A DNA stretch of 64,000 bases from Lentisphaerae bacterium ADurb.Bin242 (GCA_002069785.1 MWCA01000001.1:1-64000), one strand, 5' to 3'; positions 26,998-36,371 are shown, counted from the stretch's first letter. Notes: generated by a model from the sequence alone, not told the origin. Made by a program: numbers and translations.

Positions 26998-27025
26998 ATT
27001 ATAGTGCCGAAGAAAAAATTTTCAA
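26998..27025 (-). promoter_or_regulatory. Sigma-70 promoter of the amidohydrolase/DegT operon
   Basis: On the minus strand TTGAAA (27020-27025), a 16-base spacer and a consensus TATAAT (26998-27003) lie 62 bases before the operon's first ATG. Confidence 0.7.
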
Positions 27026-27108
27026 GAGGGGAATGGAAAAAAATCCGGATTTTTTTGAAGTTTGGAACCGGGATTTGTTGAAAACAGGAGCTTCTTCCTT
27101 TTTTCAAT

Positions 27109-27136
27109 TTGAAAAGCACTGTTTCCCGAATATATT
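27109..27136 (+). promoter_or_regulatory. Candidate sigma-70 promoter for the nitrilase-family gene
   Basis: TTGAAA (27109-27114), a 16-base spacer and TATATT (27131-27136) end 28 bases before the ATG. Confidence 0.6.
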
Positions 27137-27164
27137 TTCCGGAATGAAATTCAGGCGGAACAAC

Positions 27165-27953
27165 ATGAAGACAGGATTCTTTCAATATTCCGTATTTCAA
27201 CGCGACCGCGGAAAAAATCTGGAATACATCGCCAATGCTTTGCGCGGCCAATCGTTTGATCTGCTGGTTTTGCCGGAATTGTTCACCTGCGGCTATTCAT
27301 TCGATGCCGTCCGGCCCGTGGCTCCGTTTGCCGAGGTTTTGGACGACAGCCCGACCGTCCGAACGCTGCAAGGATTGGCCTCCTCCTGCGGCGGCGTCAT
27401 TACGGGCACGATTCCCGAGAATTGCAGCGGCTTGCTGTATAATACGGCCCTTCTGGTCGGCTCTTCCGGACTGATCGGGGTTCAGCGCAAAATCCATTTG
27501 CCGGATTATGAAAAACAGTTCTTTGCCGCCGGAAACAAAATTTCGGCGTTTGACATCGGGCGTGCAAAAATCGGCATGATGAGCTGTTTTGACAGCTGGT
27601 TCCCGGCATTCGGGGCCTGTCTCAAGCAGGATGGGGCACAGATTCTTTGCAATTCCGCCAGCTTTGGAGGTGCTGTTACCCCGATGATTCTGCCCATCCG
27701 CGCCCTGGAAAACCAGGTCTTTGTCGTAAGCTGCAACCGAATCGGGACGGAAGACTTCCATGGTGTGCCCGAAACGTTTTGCGGAAAAAGCCGGATCATT
27801 TCTCCGGACGGCAGAATTCTTGCTTCCGCCGAGGGGGAGGAAAAACGGACATTCGTCGAAATCGACCTCGATGAAATTCGTCATCCGGCATTCGGCTCTC
27901 TGATTTGCAAGGATTTCGCCGCCGAACACGGAAAGTATAAAATACGCCTGTGA
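27165..27953 (+). CDS. Carbon-nitrogen hydrolase (nitrilase/omega-amidase family)
   Basis: The 262-residue enzyme has the Glu-Lys-Cys triad: Glu 38 in VLPELFTCGY, Lys 109 in RKIHLPDYE and Cys 141 in GMMSCFDSWFP. Length and motif spacing fit small amidases of the omega-amidase/NIT2 group that hydrolyse short amides. No signal peptide is present. An upstream in-frame ATG at 27144 is possible, but this start gives the usual family N-terminus. It is divergent from the DegT-led operon, with only ~230 bases between, and may act on a related amide; that link is inference. Confidence 0.9.
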   Translation: MKTGFFQYSVFQRDRGKNLEYIANALRGQSFDLLVLPELFTCGYSFDAVRPVAPFAEVLDDSPTVRTLQGLASSCGGVITGTIPENCSGLLYNTALLVGSSGLIGVQRKIHLPDYEKQFFAAGNKISAFDIGRAKIGMMSCFDSWFPAFGACLKQDGAQILCNSASFGGAVTPMILPIRALENQVFVVSCNRIGTEDFHGVPETFCGKSRIISPDGRILASAEGEEKRTFVEIDLDEIRHPAFGSLICKDFAAEHGKYKIRL

Positions 27954-28002
27954 ATGCATTCAGCGTTTCCCCGACAAAAACATATAAAACGGAAGAATTT
28001 CC

Positions 28003-28218
28003 ATGTTTATAGAAAAACAATCCCGGCAAATCATTCTCCTGCTGGAACTGGAAAAACGGAAGAAGGCGATCCGGGAAACATACAGGCTGGAGCAGGGACT
28101 GTCGAAACAAGAGTCCAGACTCCGGAAACAGTTGTGCCGGGAAGAAATCAAGAAACTGCATCGGGAATTCATGAAGGAGAACGGGGCGGACGAAAATTTT
28201 TCCCTGACCGGCCTCTGA
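28003..28218 (+). CDS. Small coiled-coil protein, unknown function
   Basis: The 71-residue frame starts MFIEKQSRQIILLLELEKRKK and is highly charged, with a predicted continuous helix or coiled coil over residues ~8-60. A GGAAG lies upstream of the ATG. It follows the amidase by 49 bases on the same strand. It matches nothing I recognise, and a short frame in GC-rich DNA can be fortuitous, so confidence is moderate. Confidence 0.45.
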   Translation: MFIEKQSRQIILLLELEKRKKAIRETYRLEQGLSKQESRLRKQLCREEIKKLHREFMKENGADENFSLTGL

Positions 28219-28269
28219 GTCCGGCGGGGGTTCCGGAGAATGAAATGCCGTTTGCGGGGAAGGGGCCCC

Positions 28270-28653
28270 TCACGTATTTTTCTTCGTGAAGGAAGGACAA
28301 TCGTCCATCGGGTTGACCTCTTTGCCGAACTTCACGCAGCGGTTGACGAACGGATGCGGGATCAGGTGCAGACAATCCTTGCAGAAGTGTTCCTCGCTTT
28401 CGGAAGAATTCAGTTTCGGCCTCTTTTCAAAGTCGTCCGCACCCAGAAGATTTTTGAAACGGTCCGCCGCGGCGCTTTTCAGCGGATCGGCTTTTTCCCC
28501 CTTGACTTCCGGGGCGAGCGAGCCCGCCAGATGTCCGCAGGCGGCGCATTTCAGGACGTCACCCTTCCGGGTCCAGCCGTCCATGACCGCCTCTTTTTTG
28601 AGGAACGTATTTTTTCCGCATTTCGGACAATGATACTCGTCACCCGGCTTCAT
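28270..28653 (-). CDS. Small zinc-ribbon protein
   Basis: The 127-residue protein starts MKPGDEYHCPKCGKNTF after GGAGG six bases upstream. It has two N-terminal CxxC knuckles (CPKC and CAAC, residues ~9 and ~37) forming one zinc ribbon, and a second Cys pair near the C-terminus (HFCKDCLHLIPH) with a downstream C-V-K-F-G and DDCPSF. It is cytoplasmic. It begins four bases after the metH stop codon, so the two are probably co-transcribed. Function unknown; a redox or nucleic-acid role cannot be told from sequence. Confidence 0.75.
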   Translation of the reverse strand: MKPGDEYHCPKCGKNTFLKKEAVMDGWTRKGDVLKCAACGHLAGSLAPEVKGEKADPLKSAAADRFKNLLGADDFEKRPKLNSSESEEHFCKDCLHLIPHPFVNRCVKFGKEVNPMDDCPSFTKKNT

Positions 28654-28657
28654 TTTT

Positions 28658-31600
28658 TCACCTCCATGCAATGAAACGGACAATATCCCGGACATCCCCA
28701 TTCCGTTTTGCGGCGTAGTCCGCCAGCTGGTCGTCCCCGAGCTTCCCGACCGCGAAATAGGCGGCTTTCGGATGCTGAACAAAGAACCCGGAAACCGAAG
28801 CGGCCGGGATGATCATGAACGATTCCGTCAGGGCGAAACCGAACTTGCGTTCCACATCCAGCAGACGGAAGATGTCCGCCTTGAGCGAGTGGTCCGGGCA
28901 TGCCGGATAACCCGGCGCCGGACGGATGAATTGGAGCGCTTCGCCGTCCTTCCATTCCGTGCGGGCTTGCTCGTGCAGATATTCGGTTCCGGCCTCGGCC
29001 AGACTTTCCGCCAGCGTCTTGGCGAGGAGAGTTTCATAATCATCGTCCTTGCGCGCTTCCAGGAAAGCCTTGTCGACAATACAGCCGACCGCAAAACAGC
29101 CGAGCCAGCCTTCGGCTTCAGCGTCCCGCGGCGGCAGAAAATCGGCGAGGGAATAGTTGGGCGTGCCGCTTGCCTTGCGGAACTGCTGGCGGAGCATCGG
29201 GAAGAAGCAGGGGCCGTTTTCCGAATCGGCCCGGATTCCTTCGTTTTCGGAATCGGCGCGGAAGAAACCGAGGGACGCGGAAATGCGGACCGTTCCGGCG
29301 CTGCGCATCGAATCGAGCACTTTCCGGGCGTCGGAAATCAGATCGTCTTTGCCGGATTCGTCCTTCCAGATCTGGCGGAACAGGTCCCAGTCGAGGCGGC
29401 GGACCAGTGCGTCGAACGGCAATTCATCAAAGTCGGTAATCCCTTTGAACTTTCCGGGATGGCCGGGACGGACATGGGACCAGTCGGTTTTCAAAGCGTT
29501 TGAACAAGCTTCCGCAAAGGGAACCGGCGTGGACTCGGAGGCCTTGACATCCGCCTCCATGCGAAGTCTCGCATATTCCGATTTGAGCCTCCTCGCGTAA
29601 GCGTCACGGGTTTTCGGATTCAGCACGAAATTGACCGCCAGCACACCCTGCGAAGCGTCGTGCACCTGAAGCACCACGCCGGAGGGATACGCCGGAGCCA
29701 CCTTCAGCGCCGTATGGGTCTGCGAGGTGGTGGCGCCGCCCAGCATCAGGGGAATCTTCATGCCGCGCCGTTCCATGGCCGAAGCGACGGACACCATTTC
29801 CTCGAGGGAAGGCGTGATCAGTCCGCTCAACCCGATGAGATCGGCGTGCTCCCGTTCGGCGGCGTCCAGAATGGTCTGCTGCGGGACCATCACCCCCAGG
29901 TCGATGATCTTGTAGTTGTTGCACTGGAGGACCACGCCGGCGATGTTCTTTCCGATGTCGTGGACATCCCCTTTGACGGTCGCCATGAGGATGGTTCCGG
30001 CACTGGAGGAGGCGGAATCCTTGCGGGCGGCCTCGATGTGCGGCATCAGTTTCGCGACCGCCTTCTTCATCACGCGGGCGCTCTTGACCACCTGCGGCAG
30101 GAACATTTTGCCGCTGGAGAACAGGATGCCCACCTGTTTCATCGCGTCCATCAGCGGGCCTTCGATGATCTCCACAGGATCGGACCAGCGCCCGAGCGCC
30201 TCCTCCATATCGGCCTCGATGAAGGAATCGTCGCCCTGAAGCATCGCGTGGGCGATCCGGCGTTCCAGGGATTCCCCGCGCCAGTCCAGCTTCCGGACCT
30301 CCGAGGAAACCTCCTTCTGATATTTCATGGCCGTTTCGACCAGTCTCTCTCCGGCATTCTCGTGGCGGTTGAGGATCACGTCTTCCGCGGCAATGCGCAG
30401 TTCCTCCGGGAGTTCCTCGTAGACCGCGAGCTGGGCCGGATTCACGATCCCGAAGTTCAGTCCGCTGCGGATGGCATGATACAGAAAAACGCTGTGGAGA
30501 GCCTCACGGACCGTATTGTTGCCGCGGAAGGAGAAGGAAACATTGCTGATGCCGCCGCTGACTCCGCAGAGAGGCATTTCCGTCTTGAGGATTTTGACGG
30601 CATCGATGAAGTCCTTCGCATAGCTGTCATGCTCCTTCATCCCGGTGGCAACCGCGAACACGTTGGGGTCGAACAGGATGTCTTCCGGCGGGAAACCCGC
30701 TTTTCCGGTCAGGAGCCGATAGGAGCGGCGGCAGACGTCGACCCGGCGCTCGAGGGTATCAGCCTGCCCTTTTTCATCGAAAGCCATCACGAGGACCGCC
30801 GCGCCGTAACGCCGGATTTTTTCCGCTTTTTCGAGGAAGGGGCCTTCGCCCTCTTTCAGGCTGATGGAGTTGACGACACACTTGCCCTGAACACACTTGA
30901 GGGCGGTTTCGATCACTTCCCAGCGGGAGGAGTCGATCATGAAAGGCACGCGGGCGATGTCCGGCTCCGCGGCGGCATTGAGGAGGAATTCCTTCATCGC
31001 GTTCACGGAATCGAGCAGGGCGTCGTCCATGTTGATGTCGATGATCTGGGCGCCGTTGTCGATCTGCTGGCGGGCCACGTCCATGGCGTCCGGATAGTTG
31101 CTTTCGTGGATCAGGTTCAGGAACTTTTTGGAACCGGCCACGTTGGTCCGTTCCCCGATGTTGACGAAGTTCGTTTCGGGGGTCACGACCAGCGGTTCGA
31201 GCCCGCTGAGACGGAAATATTTCGGGATTCCGGGAACGGTCCGGCCCTTGAGTCCGGACAGCGCCTCCGCAATGGCGCGGATGTGTGGGGGCGTGGTGCC
31301 GCAGCAGCCTCCGGCAATGTTGAGGAGACCGTTCCGGGCGAAGTCCTGAAGGATGGGCGCCATCATTTCGGGCGTCTGGCGGTAGTGTCCGAACTCGTCC
31401 GGAAGTCCGGCGTTCGGATGGGCGCTGACGCGGAACGGCGACTTCCGGGCCAGTTCCTCGAGATGGGGGCGCATTTCGGCGGCCCCGAGCGCACAGTTGA
31501 AACCGATGCTGAGGAGGTCGCGCGTATGGGAGACCGAAATCAGGAATGCCTCCACGTTCTGCCCGGTCAGGAGACGCCCGCTGGCGTCGCTGACCGTTCC

Positions 31601-32239
31601 GGAAATCATGACCGGCATGCGGAGGCCGCGTTCGTCGAGCGCATTCTGAATCCCGTGGATGGCCGCCTTGCAGTTGAGGGTGTCGAAGACGGTTTCGATC
31701 AGGAGGATGTCCGCGCCGCCGTCGATCAGTCCGAGGGCGCCGGTCCTGTACGTGTCGGCCAGCTCGTCGAAAGTCACGTTGCGGAGAGCCGGGTTGTTGA
31801 TGTCCGGCGACATGGAGGCGCTCCGGGAGGTCGGCCCCATCGAGCCTGCGACGAAACGGGGTTTCGAGGGATTTTTCGCGGTAAAACGGTCGGCGCACTC
31901 CCGGGCAACGGCGGCTCCGGCCTTGTTGAGATCGTAAACGAAGCGTTCCAGTCCGTATTCCGCCTGGGAAATTGCATTCCCGTTGAACGTGTTGGTTTCG
32001 ATGATGTCCGCGCCTGCCTCCAGATAGGCTTCATGGACCTTTTTCACGGCATCCGGACACGTGATGCAGAGCACATCGTTGTTGCCCTTGAGATTCTTTT
32101 CCGATCCGGCAAAAAAAATTCCCCGGAAATCGGCCTCCGTCAGACCCTGCTGCTGAAGCATGGTCCCCATGGCGCCGTCCAGAATGAGAATGCGTTTTTC
32201 CAGGGAGGCGAGGAGGAGGTCCATATTTTTCTGTTTCAT
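28658..32239 (-). CDS. metH: Cobalamin-dependent methionine synthase
   Basis: About 1193 residues with the full MetH domain order: homocysteine domain (DGAMGTMLQ start, zinc Cys pair in GGCCGTTPP, ~315), pterin domain (FVNIGERTN, ~360), cobalamin cap and B12 domain (VKGDVHDIGKNI lower-ligand motif, ~765), and the C-terminal SAM-dependent reactivation domain (RPAPGYPACPDH). It transfers methyl from methyl-tetrahydrofolate to homocysteine. Length is close to E. coli MetH. The start is uncertain among MKQKNMD (used), a downstream MDLLL and two upstream ATGs, since none has a strong ribosome site. I saw no B12 or SAM riboswitch in the short leader. Confidence 0.96.
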   Translation of the reverse strand: MKQKNMDLLLASLEKRILILDGAMGTMLQQQGLTEADFRGIFFAGSEKNLKGNNDVLCITCPDAVKKVHEAYLEAGADIIETNTFNGNAISQAEYGLERFVYDLNKAGAAVARECADRFTAKNPSKPRFVAGSMGPTSRSASMSPDINNPALRNVTFDELADTYRTGALGLIDGGADILLIETVFDTLNCKAAIHGIQNALDERGLRMPVMISGTVSDASGRLLTGQNVEAFLISVSHTRDLLSIGFNCALGAAEMRPHLEELARKSPFRVSAHPNAGLPDEFGHYRQTPEMMAPILQDFARNGLLNIAGGCCGTTPPHIRAIAEALSGLKGRTVPGIPKYFRLSGLEPLVVTPETNFVNIGERTNVAGSKKFLNLIHESNYPDAMDVARQQIDNGAQIIDINMDDALLDSVNAMKEFLLNAAAEPDIARVPFMIDSSRWEVIETALKCVQGKCVVNSISLKEGEGPFLEKAEKIRRYGAAVLVMAFDEKGQADTLERRVDVCRRSYRLLTGKAGFPPEDILFDPNVFAVATGMKEHDSYAKDFIDAVKILKTEMPLCGVSGGISNVSFSFRGNNTVREALHSVFLYHAIRSGLNFGIVNPAQLAVYEELPEELRIAAEDVILNRHENAGERLVETAMKYQKEVSSEVRKLDWRGESLERRIAHAMLQGDDSFIEADMEEALGRWSDPVEIIEGPLMDAMKQVGILFSSGKMFLPQVVKSARVMKKAVAKLMPHIEAARKDSASSSAGTILMATVKGDVHDIGKNIAGVVLQCNNYKIIDLGVMVPQQTILDAAEREHADLIGLSGLITPSLEEMVSVASAMERRGMKIPLMLGGATTSQTHTALKVAPAYPSGVVLQVHDASQGVLAVNFVLNPKTRDAYARRLKSEYARLRMEADVKASESTPVPFAEACSNALKTDWSHVRPGHPGKFKGITDFDELPFDALVRRLDWDLFRQIWKDESGKDDLISDARKVLDSMRSAGTVRISASLGFFRADSENEGIRADSENGPCFFPMLRQQFRKASGTPNYSLADFLPPRDAEAEGWLGCFAVGCIVDKAFLEARKDDDYETLLAKTLAESLAEAGTEYLHEQARTEWKDGEALQFIRPAPGYPACPDHSLKADIFRLLDVERKFGFALTESFMIIPAASVSGFFVQHPKAAYFAVGKLGDDQLADYAAKRNGDVRDIVRFIAWR

Positions 32240-32284
32240 GAGGAGTATACCCATCTTTGTTTTCGTTTGCCGGATCGGGATGAT

Positions 32285-32313
32285 ACTATATTGCGGGAAA
32301 GCGTTTTTTTCCA
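32285..32313 (-). promoter_or_regulatory. Candidate metH promoter
   Basis: On the minus strand TGGAAA (32308-32313), a 17-base spacer and TATAGT (32285-32290) lie 46 bases before the chosen metH start. Confidence 0.5.
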
Positions 32314-32323
32314 CAAAGAATGC

Positions 32324-32352
32324 TTGATTTCATCGGTTTTTGTGGTTATAGT
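32324..32352 (+). promoter_or_regulatory. Candidate promoter of the mutarotase gene
   Basis: TTGATT (32324-32329), a 17-base spacer and TATAGT (32347-32352) precede the gene by 36 bases. The metH promoter lies back to back with it. Confidence 0.55.
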
Positions 32353-32355
32353 TCC

Positions 32356-32372
32356 CTGTTGTTTTTCAACAG
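32356..32372 (+). promoter_or_regulatory. 17-bp palindrome at the mutarotase transcription start
   Basis: CTGTTG and CAACAG flank five T residues. The expected transcription start falls inside it, so it is more likely an operator than an RNA hairpin. Confidence 0.4.
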
Positions 32373-32388
32373 CAAGGAGAAATATCCC

Positions 32389-33261
32389 ATGAATACACAA
32401 GAGTTGGCCCTGGCACTGAACGAGGAATTCCATTCGGAAAGCGTCACGTTCGGCTTCTGGGGAAATTCCAGTCTGCCCGCCGCCTTTATTTCGAACCCGT
32501 TCTGCACCGGAGCGGTTTCCCCGTATGGCGCCCATGTCCTTTCCTATGTTCCGGCGGGAAAAAAGGATCTGCTGATGATGTCCGCGGAAAGCCCTCTCGA
32601 AGAGCCCAACGGAATCCGCGGAGGCGTTCCGATCTGCTGGCCCTGGTTCGGGCCGGACCCCAAGCCGGCCCACGGAACGGCGCGCATCCAATATTGGAAA
32701 CTGACCGGCGTCAAGCAGGAAGCGGACGGTTCCGACACGCTGACATTCCGGCTTTCCGTAACCGAGCCGCACCGTCTGGATGTTTTTTACGAAGTGAATT
32801 TCGGGGCGAAACTGACGATGAAACTGACGACGGTCAACAAGGGAAGCACCGTTTTTTCCCTGACCGATGCGATCCACACCTATTTCCGGGTGGGCGAAAT
32901 CGAAAAAACCACGATTTCCGGTCTGGGCGGCTCCCAAGTGGAAAACCGCGTGAACAGCCCCGCGGGGATTTGTCCCGACCAGTTCGGGTTCGAGTCCGAA
33001 ACCGACAACATCTACCATTCCTCTTCGGCCGTCACGATCACCGACAACGCCTGGAACCGGCAAATCCTCGTGGAGAAGTCCGGCTCGAAAACGACCGTCG
33101 TCTGGAATCCCTGGATCGAGAAATCCAAAAAGCTGACCGGTTTCGGCGACGAGGAATATCACATCATGGTCTGCGTGGAGGCGGCGAACTGTTCGACCGA
33201 CCGCATCGAGCTGGGTTCGGGCGAATCCCATACCCTGACCCAGACCATTTCCGAAGTCTGA
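32389..33261 (+). CDS. D-hexose-6-phosphate mutarotase (YeaD-type aldose-1-epimerase fold)
   Basis: The 290-residue protein has the hallmark GIRGGVPICWPWFGP (~80-94), a conserved His in AHGTARIQ and LTDAIHTYFRVGEIE (~165-180), as in YeaD/YMR099C-type hexose-6-phosphate mutarotases that interconvert alpha and beta glucose-6-phosphate. AAGGAG lies nine bases before the ATG. It is cytoplasmic and stands alone between divergent metH and convergent lepA. Confidence 0.92.
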   Translation: MNTQELALALNEEFHSESVTFGFWGNSSLPAAFISNPFCTGAVSPYGAHVLSYVPAGKKDLLMMSAESPLEEPNGIRGGVPICWPWFGPDPKPAHGTARIQYWKLTGVKQEADGSDTLTFRLSVTEPHRLDVFYEVNFGAKLTMKLTTVNKGSTVFSLTDAIHTYFRVGEIEKTTISGLGGSQVENRVNSPAGICPDQFGFESETDNIYHSSSAVTITDNAWNRQILVEKSGSKTTVVWNPWIEKSKKLTGFGDEEYHIMVCVEAANCSTDRIELGSGESHTLTQTISEV

Positions 33262-33300
33262 GCGCCCTTGAATCGGGGGTGAATAACCGAGGGGGAAAAA

Positions 33301-35109
33301 TTATTCCTGATTGGACTTGAGGATTTCAACAAACGCTTCCTGCGGAATGTTCACCTGTCCGATCTGTTTCATGCGCTTCTTGCCTTCCTTCTGCTTTTCG
33401 AGCAGCTTGCGCTTTCGCGTGATGTCGCCGCCGTAGCACTTGGCGATCACGTTTTTCCGGAGGGAACGGACTGTCTCGCGCGCGATGACTTTCCCGCCGA
33501 TGGCCGCCTGGACCGCGATCTGGAACTGATGCATGGGAATGGCGGCGGCCAGACGCTCGGCCAGCATACGTCCCCGGGAATATGCGTGATCCGCATGGAC
33601 AATCGTGGCAAAGGCGTCCACCGGGTCTCCGTTGACCAGCATGTCGAGCTTGACCAGCTTGTCCGGCTGGTATCCGGCGGGTTCGTAGTCCATGCTGCCG
33701 TATCCGCGGGTGATGGACTTGAGCCTGTCGTGGAAGTCGATGAGGATTTCGTGCATCGGGAGGCGGGCGGTCAGCATGACGTGCCGCGCATCCACATTTT
33801 CCGTGTTGGTGCAGATTCCCCGCTTTTGCATGACCAGGTTCATGATGTCCCCGATATACGCGGTGGGCGACATGATTTTCGCATGGATCAGGGGCTCTTC
33901 GATCCGCTGGATTTCGGACGGGTCCGGAAGATGGACGGGGTTGTCCACCAGGATCATGGTCCCGTCGTTCAGGTAGACATGATAGATCACGCTCGGATAA
34001 GTGGCGATGATGTTCATGTTGTACTCGCGCCGGAGACGCTCCTGAATGATCTCCATGTGGAGCAGGCCGAGGAACCCGCAGCGGAATCCGAAACCGAGCG
34101 CGGCGGAGGTTTCCGGCTGGTATTGGAACGCGGCGTCGTTCAACTGGAGCTTGGCCATGCTGAACTTCAATTGCTCGTAGTCGGCGGTGTCGATCGGATA
34201 GATGCCGCTGAACACCATCGGGCGGATTTCCTGGAATCCGGGCAGCGGCTTGTTGCAGGGATTCAGTGTTTCGGTGACGGTGTCCCCGATCTTGGTTTCG
34301 GAAGGGCTTTTGATGTTCGGGATGATATACCCGACCGAACCGGCGGAGAGCGTGTCCTGCGCCTTCATTTCGGGAGTGAAGACCCCGACTTCCTTGATTT
34401 CGCTTTCCGCGCCGGTGCTGAGGAGGCGGAGTTTGTGACCGCGCCGGAAGGATCCTTCGAAGACCCGCACGTAGGTGACCACTCCGCGGTAGGCGTCGTA
34501 AATGGAGTCGAAGATCAGGGCGCTTGCCGGGGCCTGTTTGGAGCCGGTCGGCGGCGGGACCAGTTTGACGATGGCTTCGAGGACCGCGGGAATGCCGATC
34601 CCCTCCTTGGCGGAAATGGAAATGGCTTCCTCGCGGGGAATGGCGAGGATCTCCTCCAGCTGTTCATAACACATGTTCACGTCGGCGGCGGGAAGATCGA
34701 TCTTGTTGATGACGGGGATGATGCGCAGTTTGTGCTTGAACGCGAGATTCACATTGGCGACGGTCTGCGCCTGGACGCCCTGCGTCGCGTCGATGATCAG
34801 GAGGGCCCCTTCGCACGCGGAAAGGGAGCGGCTGACCTCATAGGAGAAGTCGACATGCCCGGGAGTGTCGATCAGATTCAGCTCGTATTCTTCGCCGTCG
34901 CCGGCCTTGTAAAGCATCCGCACGGGGTGCGCCTTGATCGTGATGCCGCGTTCCTGTTCCAGGTCCATGGCATCCAGGAGCTGGGCATGGACCAGGTCCC
35001 GGGCCTCGATCGTGTGGGTGGCTTCGAGAAGGCGGTCCGCCAGGGTCGATTTGCCGTGGTCGATATGCGCAATAATGGAGAAGTTGCGGATTCTTGTCAG
35101 TTCAGCCAT
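33301..35109 (-). CDS. lepA: Elongation factor 4 (LepA)
   Basis: The 602-residue GTPase has G1 AHIDHGKST (14-22), G2/switch RGITIKA, G3 DTPGH, G4 NKID and the LepA-specific C-terminal domain ending YGGDITRKRKLLEKQKEGKKRMK. LepA promotes ribosome biogenesis and back-translocation. The start is fixed by the family N-terminus MAELTRIRNFSIIAH. It is the third gene in line after the sugar-ABC ATPase and the kinase-like gene, but gaps of ~90-110 bases leave co-transcription uncertain. Confidence 0.97.
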   Translation of the reverse strand: MAELTRIRNFSIIAHIDHGKSTLADRLLEATHTIEARDLVHAQLLDAMDLEQERGITIKAHPVRMLYKAGDGEEYELNLIDTPGHVDFSYEVSRSLSACEGALLIIDATQGVQAQTVANVNLAFKHKLRIIPVINKIDLPAADVNMCYEQLEEILAIPREEAISISAKEGIGIPAVLEAIVKLVPPPTGSKQAPASALIFDSIYDAYRGVVTYVRVFEGSFRRGHKLRLLSTGAESEIKEVGVFTPEMKAQDTLSAGSVGYIIPNIKSPSETKIGDTVTETLNPCNKPLPGFQEIRPMVFSGIYPIDTADYEQLKFSMAKLQLNDAAFQYQPETSAALGFGFRCGFLGLLHMEIIQERLRREYNMNIIATYPSVIYHVYLNDGTMILVDNPVHLPDPSEIQRIEEPLIHAKIMSPTAYIGDIMNLVMQKRGICTNTENVDARHVMLTARLPMHEILIDFHDRLKSITRGYGSMDYEPAGYQPDKLVKLDMLVNGDPVDAFATIVHADHAYSRGRMLAERLAAAIPMHQFQIAVQAAIGGKVIARETVRSLRKNVIAKCYGGDITRKRKLLEKQKEGKKRMKQIGQVNIPQEAFVEILKSNQE

Positions 35110-35200
35110 AAGGGAGTTTCCGTTTCCGTGTTTTTCATCAGCCTCGTAATGTAACATGTCAAAGGCATTTTTTCCAATGCTTCACGGAAAATTCCGGCGG

Positions 35201-36265
35201 TTATTGATTGAATCCGCAGGCAAGGATGCCGTCGTAGGTCGCGGCGTAACGGACAATGTTTTTGCCGTCGGCGCGGCGTTCCCAGGAGAGCGGGACCCGC
35301 GGACAATGGCGCCGCAGAAGCTGTGCCTTGAAGGAATCCAGCCAGATCTGTTCGGCCTCTTCCGCGGAGACGTATTCCGCAAGGGAATTGGAGTCGTCGG
35401 GAACCGGGATCTCCGAATGCCAGATCGTGTTCCGGAGGTGGATCACATTGTCCCCGTCGTACAGGATTCGGGACAGTGCCCAGGATTCCTCGGTCAGAAG
35501 CCGGTTGGAGATTTCCGGCCAGTCGTTTTCCTCGATTTCCTCTTCGACGGAATCGATGACTTCATGGATCAGTTCGGAAGCGTCCTGGGAGTTCTCCGCA
35601 AAACCGTTTTCAAGGAGCGCGATCGAAAGGGTTTCGGGGGAGATCTCTCCCCGGAGTTCGGTGAACGGCTTCAGAAGCGCCAGCTGTTCGTCCCGGGAAA
35701 GGGGACCATCGATCCGTTCCACTTCGCAGGGGTTGATAATGAACAGTGCCGAACCGTTGTTCTTGATCAGGATATGCTTCAGCGTCAGGTCACGCTGAAC
35801 GATCGATGCGTAGGAATAGGAGGCGACCAGTTTGGCCAGGTTGGCGACGAATTCCCGCCGGAGCGCGGTATTGTGGGTAATCGTCCGGAACCAGTATTCG
35901 AGAGCGGTCAGCGTGTCCGGGATTTCCACGGAAAGGGTCATGGATTCCGTTCCGTTTTTCGCCCAGCCGGGATATTCGGCGCAGGGAATGCCAGCCGACC
36001 GGAGGAGTTCCGCCGATTCATACAGGAGTTTCGCCTTGGTGGAGAAAAAGGCGATCAGGTGTTCCTTGAGACCGTTGGGAGAAATGTGCTTGACGAAGTA
36101 AGTGCGTTTCTGGGAATCCTGGACCCGGAAGACCCGGGTGTTTGCATCCGCCCGCACCGTGTATTTTTTTTCGACTTCAGGAAGAACGTGAAACCAGGGA
36201 ACCAGGCGCGATTCATCATCGATGCACCAGTCCCAGTCTTCCAGCGTGACCGTATTTTCTTTCAT
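35201..36265 (-). CDS. Diverged LPS-kinase-like protein
   Basis: The 354-residue soluble protein resembles the WaaP/Kdo-kinase fold in its first ~190 residues: Lys 59 in TYFVKHI, then a helix and YPGWAK. The catalytic loop reads VQRDLTLKHILI (156-167) instead of HGDLNxxN and the metal motif reads IINPCEVERI instead of I-D-(L/F)-D. Asp 159 remains, but the downstream metal Asp appears lost, so it may be inactive or altered. The C-terminal ~150 residues form an unrecognised helical domain. It lies between the ATPase and lepA. Confidence 0.7.
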   Translation of the reverse strand: MKENTVTLEDWDWCIDDESRLVPWFHVLPEVEKKYTVRADANTRVFRVQDSQKRTYFVKHISPNGLKEHLIAFFSTKAKLLYESAELLRSAGIPCAEYPGWAKNGTESMTLSVEIPDTLTALEYWFRTITHNTALRREFVANLAKLVASYSYASIVQRDLTLKHILIKNNGSALFIINPCEVERIDGPLSRDEQLALLKPFTELRGEISPETLSIALLENGFAENSQDASELIHEVIDSVEEEIEENDWPEISNRLLTEESWALSRILYDGDNVIHLRNTIWHSEIPVPDDSNSLAEYVSAEEAEQIWLDSFKAQLLRRHCPRVPLSWERRADGKNIVRYAATYDGILACGFNQ

Positions 36266-36371
36266 AAGCTGTTTCCGGATCGGATTCGAGCCGGAAGATA
36301 CCCTTTTTGTTGCCGCCGTTCCCTGCCGTACAGCCCTTTTCCGGGGACGGGGACGGACCGGTTGGTGAATG

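Noticed and set aside
32240..32320. Possible B12 or SAM riboswitch in the metH leader
   Set aside because: The leader is too short and shows none of the conserved core boxes.
29660..32392. A 910-codon plus-strand open frame opposite metH
   Set aside because: MetH is unmistakable on the other strand; the frame has no recognisable motifs.
32982..32998. A GGTTCGAGTCC tRNA T-arm-like string
   Set aside because: It is inside the mutarotase coding sequence, and no acceptor, D or anticodon arms fold around it.
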